From positions 12,269-76,268 of the forward strand of contig MPNW01000032.1 of assembly GCA_011800805.1 (NCBI GenBank): a stretch of DNA of 64,000 bases, written 5' to 3'. This DNA comes from Hirudo medicinalis. Its lineage: Eukaryota > Annelida > Clitellata > Hirudinida > Hirudinidae. The position numbers and the translations under genes were made by a program. Of this stretch, positions 28,885 through 61,974 are shown in pieces. The notes under the pieces were generated by a model. That model did not search any database, had not been told where the DNA came from, and saw only the letters and a list, made by a program, of their open reading frames with translations. Each line of letters starts with the position of its first letter. Position 1 is the stretch's first letter.

Positions 28885-29949
28885 TTACTCAAATAGGCTC
28901 AGAGCCTTGTTTATTTTGACTCTTAGACTCAACAATTGCTTTTTTTTTTAATTTAATTTTAATAGGAAAAAAGCCCCATTACATTCTATGTCAATTCAAG
29001 ACTTTTAACCAGAAGTAACAAAAAATGCATCATAAGTTGATGTACCTTATAGTTAGGTTAAGAAGCATGTATATATATTACAGCTCTTTACAACAGTTGT
29101 CATATGTTCTTTATTGTCAAACAGTTTTTTTGCATTATTGAGGAAGTGATAAAAAAGTCTGCAACCTAATGGAAATCATCTATGCAATGCTACAATAGCT
29201 GGTCAGTATCATCCAGTATTGAGGATTGCTTATAATTCTTTAATGTGGGGTTTATTGATTCAGATAAACTCAGAAGAAATGTCAGCCAAATTTTCACAGA
29301 AAATACCATATTATATAGAGTTCTACCTGGCGTCACATCAAATATCAAATGTTATCTGAATTTGATTCGCCATCAACTAATTCGGTTTCACCAAACAAAG
29401 AGAGCTCGAATGCTTCTCATTATCATTATATTTGACTCGCTATCAGTAATTGCTAGGCAAATTTTATTTTTGATATCAAATTCGTTTAGAGCGTCCAGCC
29501 TTCAGCAATAACTCCCAGCCGAGACTACTATAACTCAGCTTTACACAAACACCTTCCGCTGGAGGATCTAGCAAAACTAGAAATCGGTGGATAGCCAGGC
29601 GATTGCTTATAGCAACCTTGGTATACATTACTCCGCGAAATTGGATAAATTTGTCGCGGAGGGGGGTGTTAACTAAGAGGTTATATCCGGGGTTATATCT
29701 CCCGAACTAGTTACAGGCTTGACAGCGGGATTCATGTCATGCCTTTTTTTACTTTCAAGGTAAGATATAACTTCTAACTAACTTCTTCTTTGCACATTTA
29801 CAAGTCAGGACGTTTTACGGTTGCGTGGAAGTGTATGAAAATGGGGGTGCAGTCTTGTCAGCTAAAATTTTGTAAAAAAAGCCAAAAGTTTTCAAATGCC
29901 AAGCATTAATTTAGAAAAAAAAGCATTAAGATCTAAATATAGTTTTGAA

Positions 29950-30700
29950 TTGAAAAAAAAAGTTCTTTTTGTGCGGATTGTCTGTAACAAAATCAGGTAA
30001 GATGAGGAAGTTAGTACACTAGAAATTAAAAACAAAATTGAGGCAATTTGTAATATGAGAAATGACAATTGGACTAGTGATATTTTAGGCAGAATAAATA
30101 GCTGTGCTGATTTACCGGCAGTAGAAGCTCGGTATCATGTGAAATGTTACTTACATTTATGTAGGGATCAGTTCAGAATAGTTCTTGTATAGAACTCGAT
30201 AACACAAATCAAAGAAATTTAAATGTTGAAGGGAAAAAATGTTTTCATAACATATGTCTTAAATTGAGAAACATCGTGGATTATATTCATTGGAAGATTT
30301 TCAAAATGAAATGTCATAGTTAATTGATAAAGAATACGTTTATTCAACTAAACAAATACATAATTTATTACAAGAAAAATACGGAAGTGAAATGTTTATA
30401 ACTTATGTTAGAGGACGTAAAAACGTTATATGTTTTCATATATAATGGCTTCAATGGCTTCTAAAATCGTTAATGACCAGTGGTACAATGAGCGTGAACA
30501 GGATGAAACATTGGAATCAGAAAGAATTTTAAACTTAGCTGCTAAATTTTGCATAAATCTATTAATGATATGAAATACAATATTGAGAACTATCCAACTG
30601 CTGAAAGTTTGAGAAGCTTAGATGAATTAAAAAAACTGGGTGCCTACTTTGTTAAATTATTTTCTGAATATATTAATAAATGATTCACTAAAAGCTACAG
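29950..30700 (+). pseudogene. Decayed multicopy ORF, probably transposon-borne
   Basis: Frames broken by stops and shifts still read as protein: RINSCADLPAVEARYHVKCY near 30090-30150, YGSEMFITYVRGRKNVICF near 30390-30440, KIVNDQWYNEREQDETLESE near 30460-30520, and SLRSLDELKKLGAYFVKLFS near 30610-30670. The EARYHxxCY motif followed by a KYG...GRKNV block is familiar to me from repeated uncharacterised genes in invertebrates. I cannot name the family or its function. Confidence 0.45.
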
Positions 30701-30889
30701 CTATTAGTCATAGTATCGTTTAGGCTTGCATACCTAGAAGCTGTATATCTTCTTTGCTTTTAGGATAGATGTGTCACTAGATTATTATTTAGCATCTAAA
30801 TGGCCAATTAAAACTTTATCAAAATTAGGTCTGTCTGTCAAAATTAGAACTGGATCTCAAACATTTGTTCCACAAGTAATTCACATAGA

Positions 30890-31010
30890 GGCAACCAATA
30901 CAGGCTGGGTTTCAAACACAACACATTACGACTGCTGCCATAACCGCCATAATCAGTAACACAACACAACATTTGGCCAACCTGCACAGGTTGCACAATT
31001 ACGTTCCAGT
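30890..31010 (-). repeat. tRNA-derived SINE fragment
   Basis: A minus-strand fragment contains ggttggccaaatgttgtg and tgtttgaaacccagcctg, matching the head (degenerate box B) of the SINE family found elsewhere in the window. Confidence 0.6.
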
Positions 31011-32660
31011 TCTAATAAAAGAACTCAATCACTTAGATTTAATCAGTCATTCTTCACAATAATGAAAAATCATTACAATTTAAACACTGAACATTAAATT
31101 TAACTTCTTGAAATGAATTGGTTTATTCATTTATGATGCCAGTTTTAGCTGATTATGTAGGCCTCCTGTAAAATCCAACTCACACCTCATCGTGGTGTAG
31201 GAGTGAACATTTTTTGACATGTAAATGTCAGGGTTGGCCAACATGAGCTGTTACTAAATTGTAAGTCTCATTATCAAATGGATCCGCTTGTGTGATTTGA
31301 TAAATAGCAGTCATTTTGACAATGATATGATGTACAATTTCCTTCAAAAAACTACCTTTACTAACAATCCTCTTTTGACATAATTTTAAACAGAATATAT
31401 CTTGAGCCACACCAATTCACCATCTTTGTCCTCATTAATTATGTCAATCTACCATCAATATCCATTATTTACATCATCATCTTATAGAGCAATTAATTAT
31501 CATCAATTATCAAAATAAAAAAAATTAATCATCAATTATAGTTTCATACTATTGAATTATTTTTGCTAATACTGAAGAGTGTTCAATATATATTGTCTAT
31601 TTATGCATGCTGAATAAATTTTTAATCTTATTTTTTGTCAATTGGTGAAGGAAATATACAAATTATAAGAATATGTTACTTGTTTTTCACTATACAAAAC
31701 CGTAATGTAAATGTAAAACCGGTTTATATTAGATATGAAAGTAAAAAACGGTTGACTGGCTTAGAATAATAGATTATCGGTAAACATCGATTTGTTTGCA
31801 TCGCTTGACTTAAGAAAGCCGAGCTGTCATTGGCTAACGCTTGTGAACAATGACGTAAATCTCATTCAATTATTTTTACTAATAACTCCTTTCAGATGAT
31901 ATAAGCCGGCTATCTTATTCCAGTAACTAATCATTATAACTGCTACAATATAATATAGTTTTCGGCTTGTTACTGTAAACCCCCCACTCAGAATTAATTC
32001 TACCAGACTATTATAACGCTACACAAATGAACATAGCATTCATAATCATCCGAGGTTTAAATTGCTCATGCTTAATCGCTATTCCATAAAATTGCAGTTA
32101 AGGTTTTTAGCAAACTATTTCTTAAAAAATAGATATATGTTGTCACCTTGTTTAAAGTTTTTATAAACTAATAACGGAATTCCCAAGATGCACAAAAGGG
32201 TTAAACTCGAGAGAGCACCTGGGACTAGAAAGTTTCTTTTCGCTATTATTATCATCCAAAAGGTAAAGTAAAACTTTCAAAACATTAAAATGCAACTTTG
32301 ATCGAAAACAACTTAGTTTAGGCCATCCAAATTTTGGAATTAACGAGATGAAAGGTTATTAGAGGCTACTGGGAAGTCCAACCAAGCCTTTTAAGACCAA
32401 GATGTCACGTCGTTCATCAAATCGCCATTTACAAATAAGCATTCATTTTTCAAATAAATTTTAGAAAGATAATTTGGACCAGAAACGCCTTCAGTAACTT
32501 CGAGTTGACGGCAGGAAATGATACAGAAAAAAACTACTAATTTCTTATATTTTACTAGTTTTAATTTATCGTTATTTTCTAATGATTCAGCATTTACTAA
32601 ATAAAGCCGTTTAATCAAGCAATTGTACTTTCAGGTTTTTAAATTCAATTCCTATCAAAT

Positions 32661-33920
32661 ATGACATCAATTTCAACTCAAGATTCAGCAATTAGAAGCC
32701 TATCTGGTAAGCATCTGGTAAGGTGAAGTGTGGGGGTATGAATTCATCCACTTTTCTAATATCAAAAATATATTTTCTTAAACATGTCTGCAGTTTAAAT
32801 ATTGAGAATATGAATCACAAGAAATGAGGCCCTTTTTATCATAATAAACAATCATATGTTCAATGAAAATGTGGGTCAGAAGGACAGAGTGGGCTCTGCA
32901 ATTGACAACCAGAACTGGAAAACAAATATTTGAGGACCTCAAATTTGATGTGGTAATTAATCAAAACAAAACAGTCAGTCAGATGTCAGATATTGTGAAA
33001 ACAGGTCAGTTAGCAATTTTTGTCGAGTTAGACACTGATAGAGCCCCATGCACACAAACTAGAAGTTTAAAAAACCATATTCTTAAAATAAGTTCTCTTG
33101 TTCTTATTTTGAATATAATGGATGAGATTTTAATTTATGTAGCATCAAAAGAAGTTTGATCTCCTTATCAGTCCAAAAAGCAAGAACAAAGTGAGAAGTC
33201 TCACAGGAAAGCCAAAGCTCTTTTTTGTCCAGGTACATAATAATACAGATTTTAATAAGATTAAATAATAAGATTGTTAATAAGATTACTCTATATGTCT
33301 AGTGTCATGTGCATAGCAGTGCAACCTGGGTTGCAAATACAACACATTGTGACTGTCGTTAATGGTGCCACATGCAGGAACGCAACCCTTGAAGCCAACT
33401 CTCACATACCAATTTCTTATTATTTGTTATTCCTTGCTTGAACCAATTAAAGAATTTTGTTTGATTGCAACAACTTTGTAACAATTCTTTGTTTTTAAGG
33501 CATGCAGAGGAACTGAATTAGATGATGAGGTTAAAACTGAAATAAATGAAAGCCAGTATGAAGAGGATGCAAAGATGAGTGAAAAAAAAACATTAGGAAG
33601 ATACCTGTAGAGGCTGATTTTTTGTACTCTTTCAGCACTGCTCCAGGTTTACTATACCTTTGAAAATGTTTACATGTAATTATCGATACTCAAGGGATGT
33701 CTACTTACAGGTTATTACTCATTCAGAAACAAAATATTCAATAGCTGGTATGTCCAGGCACTGAAAAATGTTTTTGAGGAAAATGCTCAGGAACATGATT
33801 TGTTATGCCTACTCATTCTAGTATGAAAAAAGAATGAAATGTCCTGAGAGGAGTCTTGAACAACAAGAATCAAGTTCCCAGTTTTACTTCCATGCTCACA
33901 AAACTCCTCAAACTTTAATT
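32661..33920 (+). pseudogene. Caspase C pseudogene
   Basis: Exon-by-exon remains of a caspase similar to copy B. Exon 1 (MTSISTQDSAIRS) runs into a stop. Exon 2 has a stop right after the AATATGAATCACAAGAAA stretch, plus small insertions. Exon 3 has lost roughly 85 bases, removing the segment with the catalytic His (SHG). The Cys-containing exon start (ggcatgcagaggaact near 33499) survives. The small-subunit exon is shortened and frameshifted after about 33820. It cannot make an active protease. Confidence 0.85.
33310..33420 (-). repeat. tRNA-derived SINE fragment
   Basis: A minus-strand copy inside an intron of the caspase C pseudogene. It shows gggttgcgttcctgcatg and a box-B-derived tatttgcaacccaggttg. 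Confidence 0.6.
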
Positions 33921-35255
33921 ACACAATTGGCTCAGAGCCTTGTTTATTTTAAAATTCATTAACCATTTGGTCTCTCAGATTTAATGATTGCTTTTTTTAA
34001 TTCCAAACAATGCTTTTTGTTCATGCGATTATTTGCTGGATAGAGATATGTGGAATATAAGAGATCTTGCCTGGGATCTGGTGTGGGATATTATAGCCTC
34101 ATCTATCCTCCATCATCATAAGAAGCTAAATATAACAGTCAATACAAACTTAATTAATGTACTTTTTTTCAAGGTTTAATACAATTTTTTCATTTTGCTT
34201 GAAAATGCTTTACACATTTATTTGCAACACTTCTTCAAGATTATACCATTTCTGTTTAGCAAAATAAATTTTTGGAATTATAATCTCATCCATTGCCTGA
34301 TCATGATTTATTTTTGACACAATGTCAAATTCATCAGACGTATAAATTGACAAATCTGATGCTTTTTAGTCCAAACATCAAATTGGCCAGATTGATAAAT
34401 CAAACGAATATGACATTGAACCATTTCCATCTAGTTTCAGAAATGCAAGTTAAATGCTTAAATATATACTGAATAAAATCATAAAAAGTTTGGTAGATCT
34501 AGTTGACAGATGATTACAGAAATACAGCATTATAGTCATAATAGCATTAAAAGCACTCACCTTGCATATGAAGCTGTGATTAAATTTTTTACAATTTTAA
34601 AAAGTTTTGTGAACTTGAAACTCCAAACATTAAAATCAAACAAATAATTGGGTTCCAGAAGCAATATTCAACAACAAGTTTAAAGAATAATCAATAACTT
34701 AAATTAAAATTCGTTAAAACTCCAATAAATAATATTGCTAGAGTAAGCCAGGCATCATTTACGTGAACTGAATGTCTTAATGACTCTCTAATTTAGAGCA
34801 GGTACTGAACCTCTAAACTTGAAATAATTTGTGAAAAGTGAAATATAACCACCAACGACGGCCATTTAATTTTTATTCTAAGACATACTGAAATACTTTG
34901 TTGTTAAGATATAACCAGACATGAAACAGCAACAGGAACATCATAAACAATTTCATCAAAAGGTCTGGGAAAAAGCAAGAAATAGTAACTTCACAACCAA
35001 TGCTAACCAAAGAATATCTATAAAAACTTCCTAACTGCATACATTGAACTTGTATCACAATTCAGTTTGATAAAACAATATTTTGACTAGATAAACTGAC
35101 TTCCACACTGATATTTAACATCTACATTTTCTCTTTAGAATTGATAAGACCAGACTAGCTAACTGTGAAAACTGCAAAAAGTAGTACAGACTATAATTTG
35201 TCTGCCATCTAAGTAAATGAAATCTTTCACGCTAACAGAGACAGGTTGTATGATC
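33921..35255. other. Downstream region of dynamin
   Basis: AT-rich sequence between the caspase C pseudogene and the dynamin stop codon. It probably includes dynamin 3' untranslated sequence. No further gene or repeat is recognised. Confidence 0.45.
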
Positions 35256-42064
<6,809 letters not shown>

Positions 42065-42960
42065 CCTAACTTGATATTTTAGTCAAGTGTGCGAGTATCA
42101 AAACATAAAGAATGCCAGGAAAGTCAACAAACTCTCCGCAGTCCCCGTACTGTGAGCTCGGTCAAGAGAAAGCTCATAATTATAATAATAAATCGAAAAA
42201 TACGGAATCGCAAGTTGATTTCTGATACTTTCAGCAGCTGAATTGGACTCATATCACATGAATTAATAGCGCAGTCCTACTGATTGAATTTATTATAAAA
42301 GAAATTGTTACTAAAACGTATTTTATGAAACGGACCTTTTATGATAAATATGATAAGTGCTGTTTAATCGTTTTTCAACAGAACTCATTCGCCCCAATTT
42401 AAATTGCCATTGAGGAAATTTATGAAACGATGTAATATCCTCGATTCCCAGATAAAATTATTTAGAGGTCGGCAAGCTTTTGAGAAGAGCCAAACACATC
42501 CCCGAATATTTTTTGGGGCTATGAATGTGCACTTGGATTAGCCCTTCAACATAACTGCTTTCAGGGCTGCCGAGAGGGGGGCCCGGCAATTTTTTTGGGC
42601 CCGCCCAAGTCTTAAATAATTAAAATATTGCAATCATGACCTTGCTTTTCCATTACCAAATTGATATAACATTAGTGGCCCGAAATTTCTGTCGGTAGCC
42701 CACTGCTTGTAGGTTAACGAAGTTTTTCGCTTATTGGCCGGAAAAGAGAAGGCGTTGGGTTTACCCTATGGAGCATTCTGTGCTCCTATTATTTTGGGTA
42801 TTTTTTTTTGCTGTTGCTCAGGACTAGAAATAATAATAATATTAATAACAGTAATAATAATGATAACAATAATATCGCTCTTGTAAACAGAAGTGCGTGC
42901 TCGAATTCCTTAAAACTTTGCGGTTAAAAGACTGATACAATTAATTTCAGTCATCGAATA
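42065..42960. other. Upstream region of dynamin, with repeat
   Basis: The dynamin promoter should lie in the left part. At 42565-42680 is the second copy of the GGCCC-rich dispersed repeat seen at 17036-17150. Around 42825-42870 is a simple aataat-type repeat. No gene is seen. Confidence 0.5.
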
Positions 42961-42979
42961 TTGATATTAAGACTTCAGG

Positions 42980-44640
42980 AAATATTCCTTGTTATTTTCG
43001 AAATCAAAAATTGTGCCGAGACCGGGAAGTGCGATTGCGGCCGAACTCCTCGGTTTTCATTCGTACGAAAGTTGTTTAAAGTTAAACGAGGATTGTCTGA
43101 AGAAATTTGTTGCCGAAAACGCAAAGAAATCACAGGAACAATTGAAAGGCCTAACTGAGGATGTTGCAGAGCTTAAACTGATTATCAGGACAACTGATAA
43201 GTTGGTTGGTGGCGTTAAAGACTTTTTATTTATTTATTTAAACATCAAACTGGACGGTCATAGAGACCACTAACACAAGTCTGTACAGTTAACATACAAA
43301 AAGAACAACACAAGGTCCGAATGGTAAGGATAATCAGGTATATGTTAAGAAACTATTAAAGTCAAAGTCGCGTATTAGCGCATTAAAACGAGATATTGTA
43401 TTTGAGTTCATGATTTACTGCATTGAAGTTTGAAACTGCCCTGTCGTGCACTGGGTAATCCTGGACGAGTAACAGATGCTTCGGGGGGGAGTCCGCAAAG
43501 CCATTTAGTAACTTGAATCAAAATGTTAAGTCAGCCAGGAGGTGGCATCTCTCCATGGTCATAAGTTTAAGATGCCTTAGTCTTTCCATGTAGGGGTATT
43601 TAGCAACTGACGGAATCTTCCATGAATCTTTTTGTATTTTTTCAACTCTATCAATTAGATATTTGTGGTGACGGTTCCATACTGGTGAACAATATTCAAG
43701 AATTGGTCTGACATAAGTGCAAAAGGCAAGCTTTAAGACATCCTGGTCCCTTGAGGAGAAAGATGCCCTGATCATCCATGAAACTGCTGCAGCTTTGAGT
43801 GATTGTATCAATGTGGGTTGCAAACTTTAAGCTTGGGTCCATCGTAATCCCGAGATCCCTAACCCTGTCCACTTGCTGGAGGGTCTGACCGTTGATAGAG
43901 TACTCATGATTATTTTTCTTTCTGCGACCCGCTATGGAAAAAAAACCTGACATTTCTCTGGTGCGAGTTGGAGTTTCCAGATGTGACTCCACTGAGCTAC
44001 CTTGTCGAGAGCAGACCGTAGTTGGGCCTCAGACGAAGTTGGGAAGCAATAGAGCTTAACATCATCAGCAAATAGTTTGCAAACAACACCAGTATCTTTG
44101 AATATATTAGGAAGATCATTGATGTATAATGAAAAGAGTGTGGAGCCAAGCACACTGCCTTGGGGGACATCATTGGTCACAGGAGCTATATTTGATAAAA
44201 TTCCACCTATATTTACGCGCTGTTTCCTCTGTGAAAGAAAGTTGGCGAGCCACCCAATAATGTTGTCATGGATGCCACAACATTGTAATTAGATTAAAAT
44301 GTCGAGAATTGGCAAAAGAGTTGATTCTTCTAAACCAAGGCCCTGACAAAATTTGAAAGATTAGAGACCTAGAACATGGTTCTAGATAACAGCATTAGGT
44401 TGAAAGATATTGAAAGCTCCAGCAAAGTTATCCTAAGATTTGATTTGTCAAAGGAAGACAGGGAGGACTACAAGAAATTACTTGCAGACAAATTAAAAGA
44501 AGTCAAAACAAGGGAGGAAGCAATGGAAAGAAGGATGAAGTGGGTCAGGGGCAACCTGGGGCCCTCCATGCTTACAGAAGAGCAGTTGAATGAAATTAAC
44601 AGAACTATTTCTGTTTTTTGTTGAGTTACTTTTGAGTTTG
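42980..44640 (+). mobile_element. Non-LTR retrotransposon ORF1 remnant, split by another element
   Basis: Two plus-strand coding fragments flank a minus-strand insertion. The left one (about 42989-43215) gives LKKFVAENAKKSQEQLKGLT and EDVAELKLIIR, a coiled-coil type start. The right one (about 44305-44624) gives RIGKRVDSSKPRP and then VILRFDLSKEDREDYKKLLA, a pattern typical of ORF1 nucleic-acid-binding proteins of LINE-like elements. A stop interrupts the right fragment after the KPRP motif, so the copy is dead. Confidence 0.55.
43218..44290 (-). mobile_element. Truncated LINE (CR1/jockey-like) reverse transcriptase, inserted in reverse
   Basis: The minus strand reads the C-terminal half of a non-LTR reverse transcriptase: NDVPQGSVLGSTLFSLYIND, LFADDVKLYCFPTSS, KLQLAPEKCQVFF, RDLGITMDPSLKFATHID and FCTYVRPILEYCSPVW. 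The catalytic box is FADD where functional copies have [F/Y]ADD. The frame shifts near 43930 and again near 43780. The 3' end at 43218-43250 has an aaat-type tail (on this strand aaataaataaataaaaag), as in CR1/L2-like elements. The 5' end is truncated. No clear target-site duplication was found. Confidence 0.85.
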
Positions 44641-45901
44641 ATTTATGATGAATGCGTGCACAGTTTAAGCTATTTAGTTAAGTTAAATTTTCATTGTCCC
44701 GTAGAAATCCCGAGCCATGTTCGGAGACTCTAAAAATTTTATGTTGCTGTTCATTTATTTGGGCAGATGGATTTTGAATGTTTGGTGGGGAAAATAAAAA
44801 ATAATAATGCAACAGCAATAACAACATTTATATGGCTCCTCGAGGGACCAGGATACAAGCTCATGCACCAGGTGCGCTCAGACCATTTGCGAGAGACTCT
44901 TTGTTGAGTTGGTAAGACATTTTAAAATCTTACTGAGAGTTCATTGAAGTCAAGTAAATAATACAACATTTATAAACATAAGCCGTCTTTGATTTTTTTT
45001 CATCTTCTTTTCAAGAATCGCTAGCTTTAATCTATTTGCCGGATTATCTGAATATGCTCTCTGACGTCTCATGTTTTACTATTTCTTACCTTTTCTGAAG
45101 GCTTCTTAGGGGTCATTTAAGAAAAAATACCCTTTCACATATTTAATTAAAAAAAAAAACGGTAAAATGACGTGACATTGAGCGTGGTTACTTAAGCAAC
45201 CGGTGGAATAGATTTGGAATAAACTAATGTAGCCACAAATGAGAACTATGCAAATTAAAGCCAAAATAAAAACAATAAATATTACGCTAATGAAATGCAA
45301 AATAAGAATCTATCACAGAATCCCACTGGCATCTCATTCTCATAGAGAATTCTATACCAGGTGATATGTGAAAAATGATTTTGAAAGTGTTTGTGACATG
45401 CTCAAACCTTTTAAAGCATCTAAACAGTGATGATATTGCACTATAAAAATTTAAAATAAACATTTCTGCCACTATTTAAATTCACTTGGAGATATTAACT
45501 TTATTGTCACACATTACTGTATAGGAGAAAATGTTAACATTGACCAAGTCAACAGAAATTACAAGGCACACCTCAAAGCAATTTTGTAAAAATGAGTGTG
45601 GCAATAGGGAGGATATTAATAATACTTTTTATTATATCTATGGTTGACATTCAATACTTGCAAAGCTAGTGGTATCCATTAAAAATTGTACAAAATTTTA
45701 CATCAAAGGAATTGTAACTGTAACAAAATTTAATTCAGTGCTGCAGAAAATGTGAACATATATAGATCAATTAAATTCGCTTTTACAAATAGCACAAAAA
45801 GTTTGAGAACATGAAATGAGAAAGCATTCATTTGCCCAAAATTAAGGTTGCTAATATACAAAAATCAGGAATAAAATAACAAGTTAACAAACTCTCTTGC
45901 T
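44641..45901. other. Downstream region of KIF21
   Basis: AT-rich sequence with no recognised gene. It probably includes the KIF21 3' untranslated region toward the right. Confidence 0.45.
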
Positions 45902-59825
<13,924 letters not shown>

Positions 59826-60299
59826 TCAACTCGCTAATGTAAGAAACGCAAAATGTAACAAAGTTAACAGTAAATTCGAAACGTTGCTTTTAGTCGTGAA
59901 CTCCAAGTGTTTGAAGCATTTCAAATGTTTAACGTACAGTGTTTCGAAAAGGCCAGTCCTGCAAATATTTTCAAGATTACCCTCGTCCAATATACGATAC
60001 AAGCCGTATTTTGAACGAATTAATATATGAGCATATGTAATCCGAATCTGGTAAGTTTTCCCACTACCTGAGTATCCCAATTATGGCAAATTTGGCTAAT
60101 TTCATTATTTATGATTCAAATTATTCAAATACATTTTTCATTTATTTCTTCAATTGAAGTAATTTATCATGTTTTTTTATTAGTGTCATAGTACATCTCT
60201 TAAAGCATTATAATTGGTTGCTGTAAATTGTCAACCGTCTTTATATTTGCCTTCCATTATCAATATAATATATATCTCATTATTATATTTTGACTCTTG
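59826..60299. other. Region upstream of KIF21
   Basis: Immediately 5' of the KIF21 start codon on the minus strand, so it should contain its 5' untranslated region and promoter. No distinct core promoter motif stands out. The minus-strand frame with GYSGSGKTYQ is treated as chance. Confidence 0.4.
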
Positions 60300-60322
60300 A
60301 GTCACTAAATATTTGAACTTTA

Positions 60323-60765
60323 GATTTTCTCAACAAAAGACGGTTCTCAAAAGAAAGACTGCCCACGATATATCAAGTTGTTTTATCAAAATGTCAGATA
60401 CATGCAAATCATGAAGTAACAGAAAATATCACTAGGAAAATAATTCGAGATAAATTGGAACCTCTAAAAAGAAATTCTAATTTGAAATTTTATATATATT
60501 ACAACAACCTGACTACTCATAACAAATCAGGAAAAATAGTCTAGCCAATTGTTGCACAACAACAAGGTAAAACAAAGCAATTTTGTAAATGTACGTGCCC
60601 ATACCATCATGATACATCACACTGTTTGATTGGGCAGACAAGAACAACGCTGGCAAGAAGGTTGACGATGCATGTCCAAGGTGGCAGTATTAAAATGCAG
60701 AAAGATTTCACAGATGGCGCCTTATCCTTGTTAACTTATGCTAGCATTCCCATCATGACAATATG
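60323..60765 (+). mobile_element. Penelope-like element C-terminal relic (GIY-YIG-like)
   Basis: One plus-strand frame, broken by a single in-frame TAG near 60541, reads about 145 residues: a linker ending LKFYIYYNNLTTHNKSGKIV, then CKCTCPYHHDTSHCLIGQTR and TTLARRLTMHVQGGSIKMQ. A Cys/His cluster leading to [CY]-x-I-G-x-T-x(3)-L-x-x-R-L-x-x-H is the layout of the GIY-YIG endonuclease at the end of Penelope-like retroelements. The reverse transcriptase is not present and the element is dead. A further open frame at 60767-60976 may be its degraded continuation. Confidence 0.55.
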
Positions 60766-61279
60766 AATGATGGCACCAGTAAAGTTGTATCCACTCATAA
60801 CCATCGATGGTTATCCTACAATTTCTGCTCCGGTGGCTGTACAGTTCTTCCAGAATAATGCATCTGTGAAAGCTATTCATGACTGCAAAATTAAAGGCAT
60901 CTCCAACAAAGATATAGCATTAATACAAGAAAATTGCGAAGTTGTTGAAAGACTGAAGGAGTCTCAGATGTTTTAGGTGATAGATTGATTCCTGGAGTTA
61001 ATTTTGAGGTCACTCAAGGAGTTGCTTCGTTTGATCACCTTAATGACAATGCTTTCATCACCGTCATCAACATATATCTTTTATGTTCATATATTTTAGT
61101 TTTATTTGCCAATACTTATGTATTTGCGTAATCAAATATTTAACATGTGTATATTTTTATTTTATTTATTATCAACTTCGGTAAAAGGGTAAAAAGGGTC
61201 ATGACCAAGGGAACTCAAGAAAACAGAACTGCACAAATGTGAGCGAAAGCATGTAATGACAGCAATAAACTAAATTAAG

Positions 61280-61345
61280 CCCCCCGTAGCTTAGTAGTTT
61301 CACATCTGATGTTATCAGTTCTTAGTTTAAAATTGTGACTTCGTG
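61280..61345 (+). repeat. Degenerate tRNA-like sequence
   Basis: ccccccgtagcttagtagtt resembles a tRNA 5' end with box A; cagttcttagtttaaaattg sits where box B would be but has lost the TTCGA core. It is probably a tRNA pseudogene or an old SINE head. Confidence 0.35.
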
Positions 61346-61974
61346 TCCTAGAATATGTTGAGGCTAGGAGAAGGAGGCTGTGCAATTAAGCAGTCCCCTT
61401 CTCAACTTGAAGCAAAGCAGGAGTCGGCGTTTTTCAAAAGTTGGTAGGTTAAGTTTTGCGGAACAAAATGGAATTGAGTCCTGTCGAGTATACTACTACA
61501 GCTACCATTTTTTTTCTACCAATGCGCCAAGCCGTTGCAATTATTTTGTTTTTGTCCTCCACAGAGGATTACAGTCCTTTACTACCACTAACAATAACAT
61601 ATTATAGAAAACTCTGATACCAAGTACAGCTCTTTCATAATATTGTGAAATTAATAAATTTATTCCAACAACGTCCAAGCTATGAAATTTAAAAATTGGC
61701 ATTAAAAACCTGAAAATTTTTTCAAACTATTACGACATAGATTAATCACGTACTATTTTTTAAATTTTAATTGTAATAACTATAAAATAACTATACCCAT
61801 AACTATTGTTTATTAACTGACATGAAAGTTCCGTCTAAAACAAATTTTAAAATTATTATTCAATATATTTATTGAATAATTTAATAAAAATATTGCTATT
61901 TAAGCAAAATAATTTTTAATTTTTTTTCATACTGGCTCACTACTTAGACTTTAAGCTCCCATACTGTCTATGGT

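Larger units (their letters stand above)
28885..32660. other. Intergenic region between caspases B and C
   Basis: No live gene is seen. It holds a decayed coding relic (29950-30700), a SINE fragment (30890-31010) and, from about 32108, the duplicated flank of the caspase C pseudogene. An open frame at 29245-29511 resembles nothing I know. Confidence 0.5.
32108..33930 (+). repeat. Segmental duplication of the caspase B locus
   Basis: The segment aligns by eye with about 25445-28890, including upstream non-coding sequence (both contain ggaattccca and gtcgttcatcaaatc), exons, and short intron parts. It lacks the 1.8 kb intron expansion seen in copy B. Similarity in the non-coding flank shows DNA-level duplication, not retroposition; introns are kept. 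Confidence 0.75.

Noticed and set aside
59826..60080. A minus-strand frame with GYSGSGKTYQI, resembling a P-loop, just upstream of the KIF21 start.
   Set aside because: The real kinesin P-loop exon is at about 57.4 kb and in order. This frame has no other nucleotide-binding motif and overlaps the upstream untranslated region; taken as coincidence.
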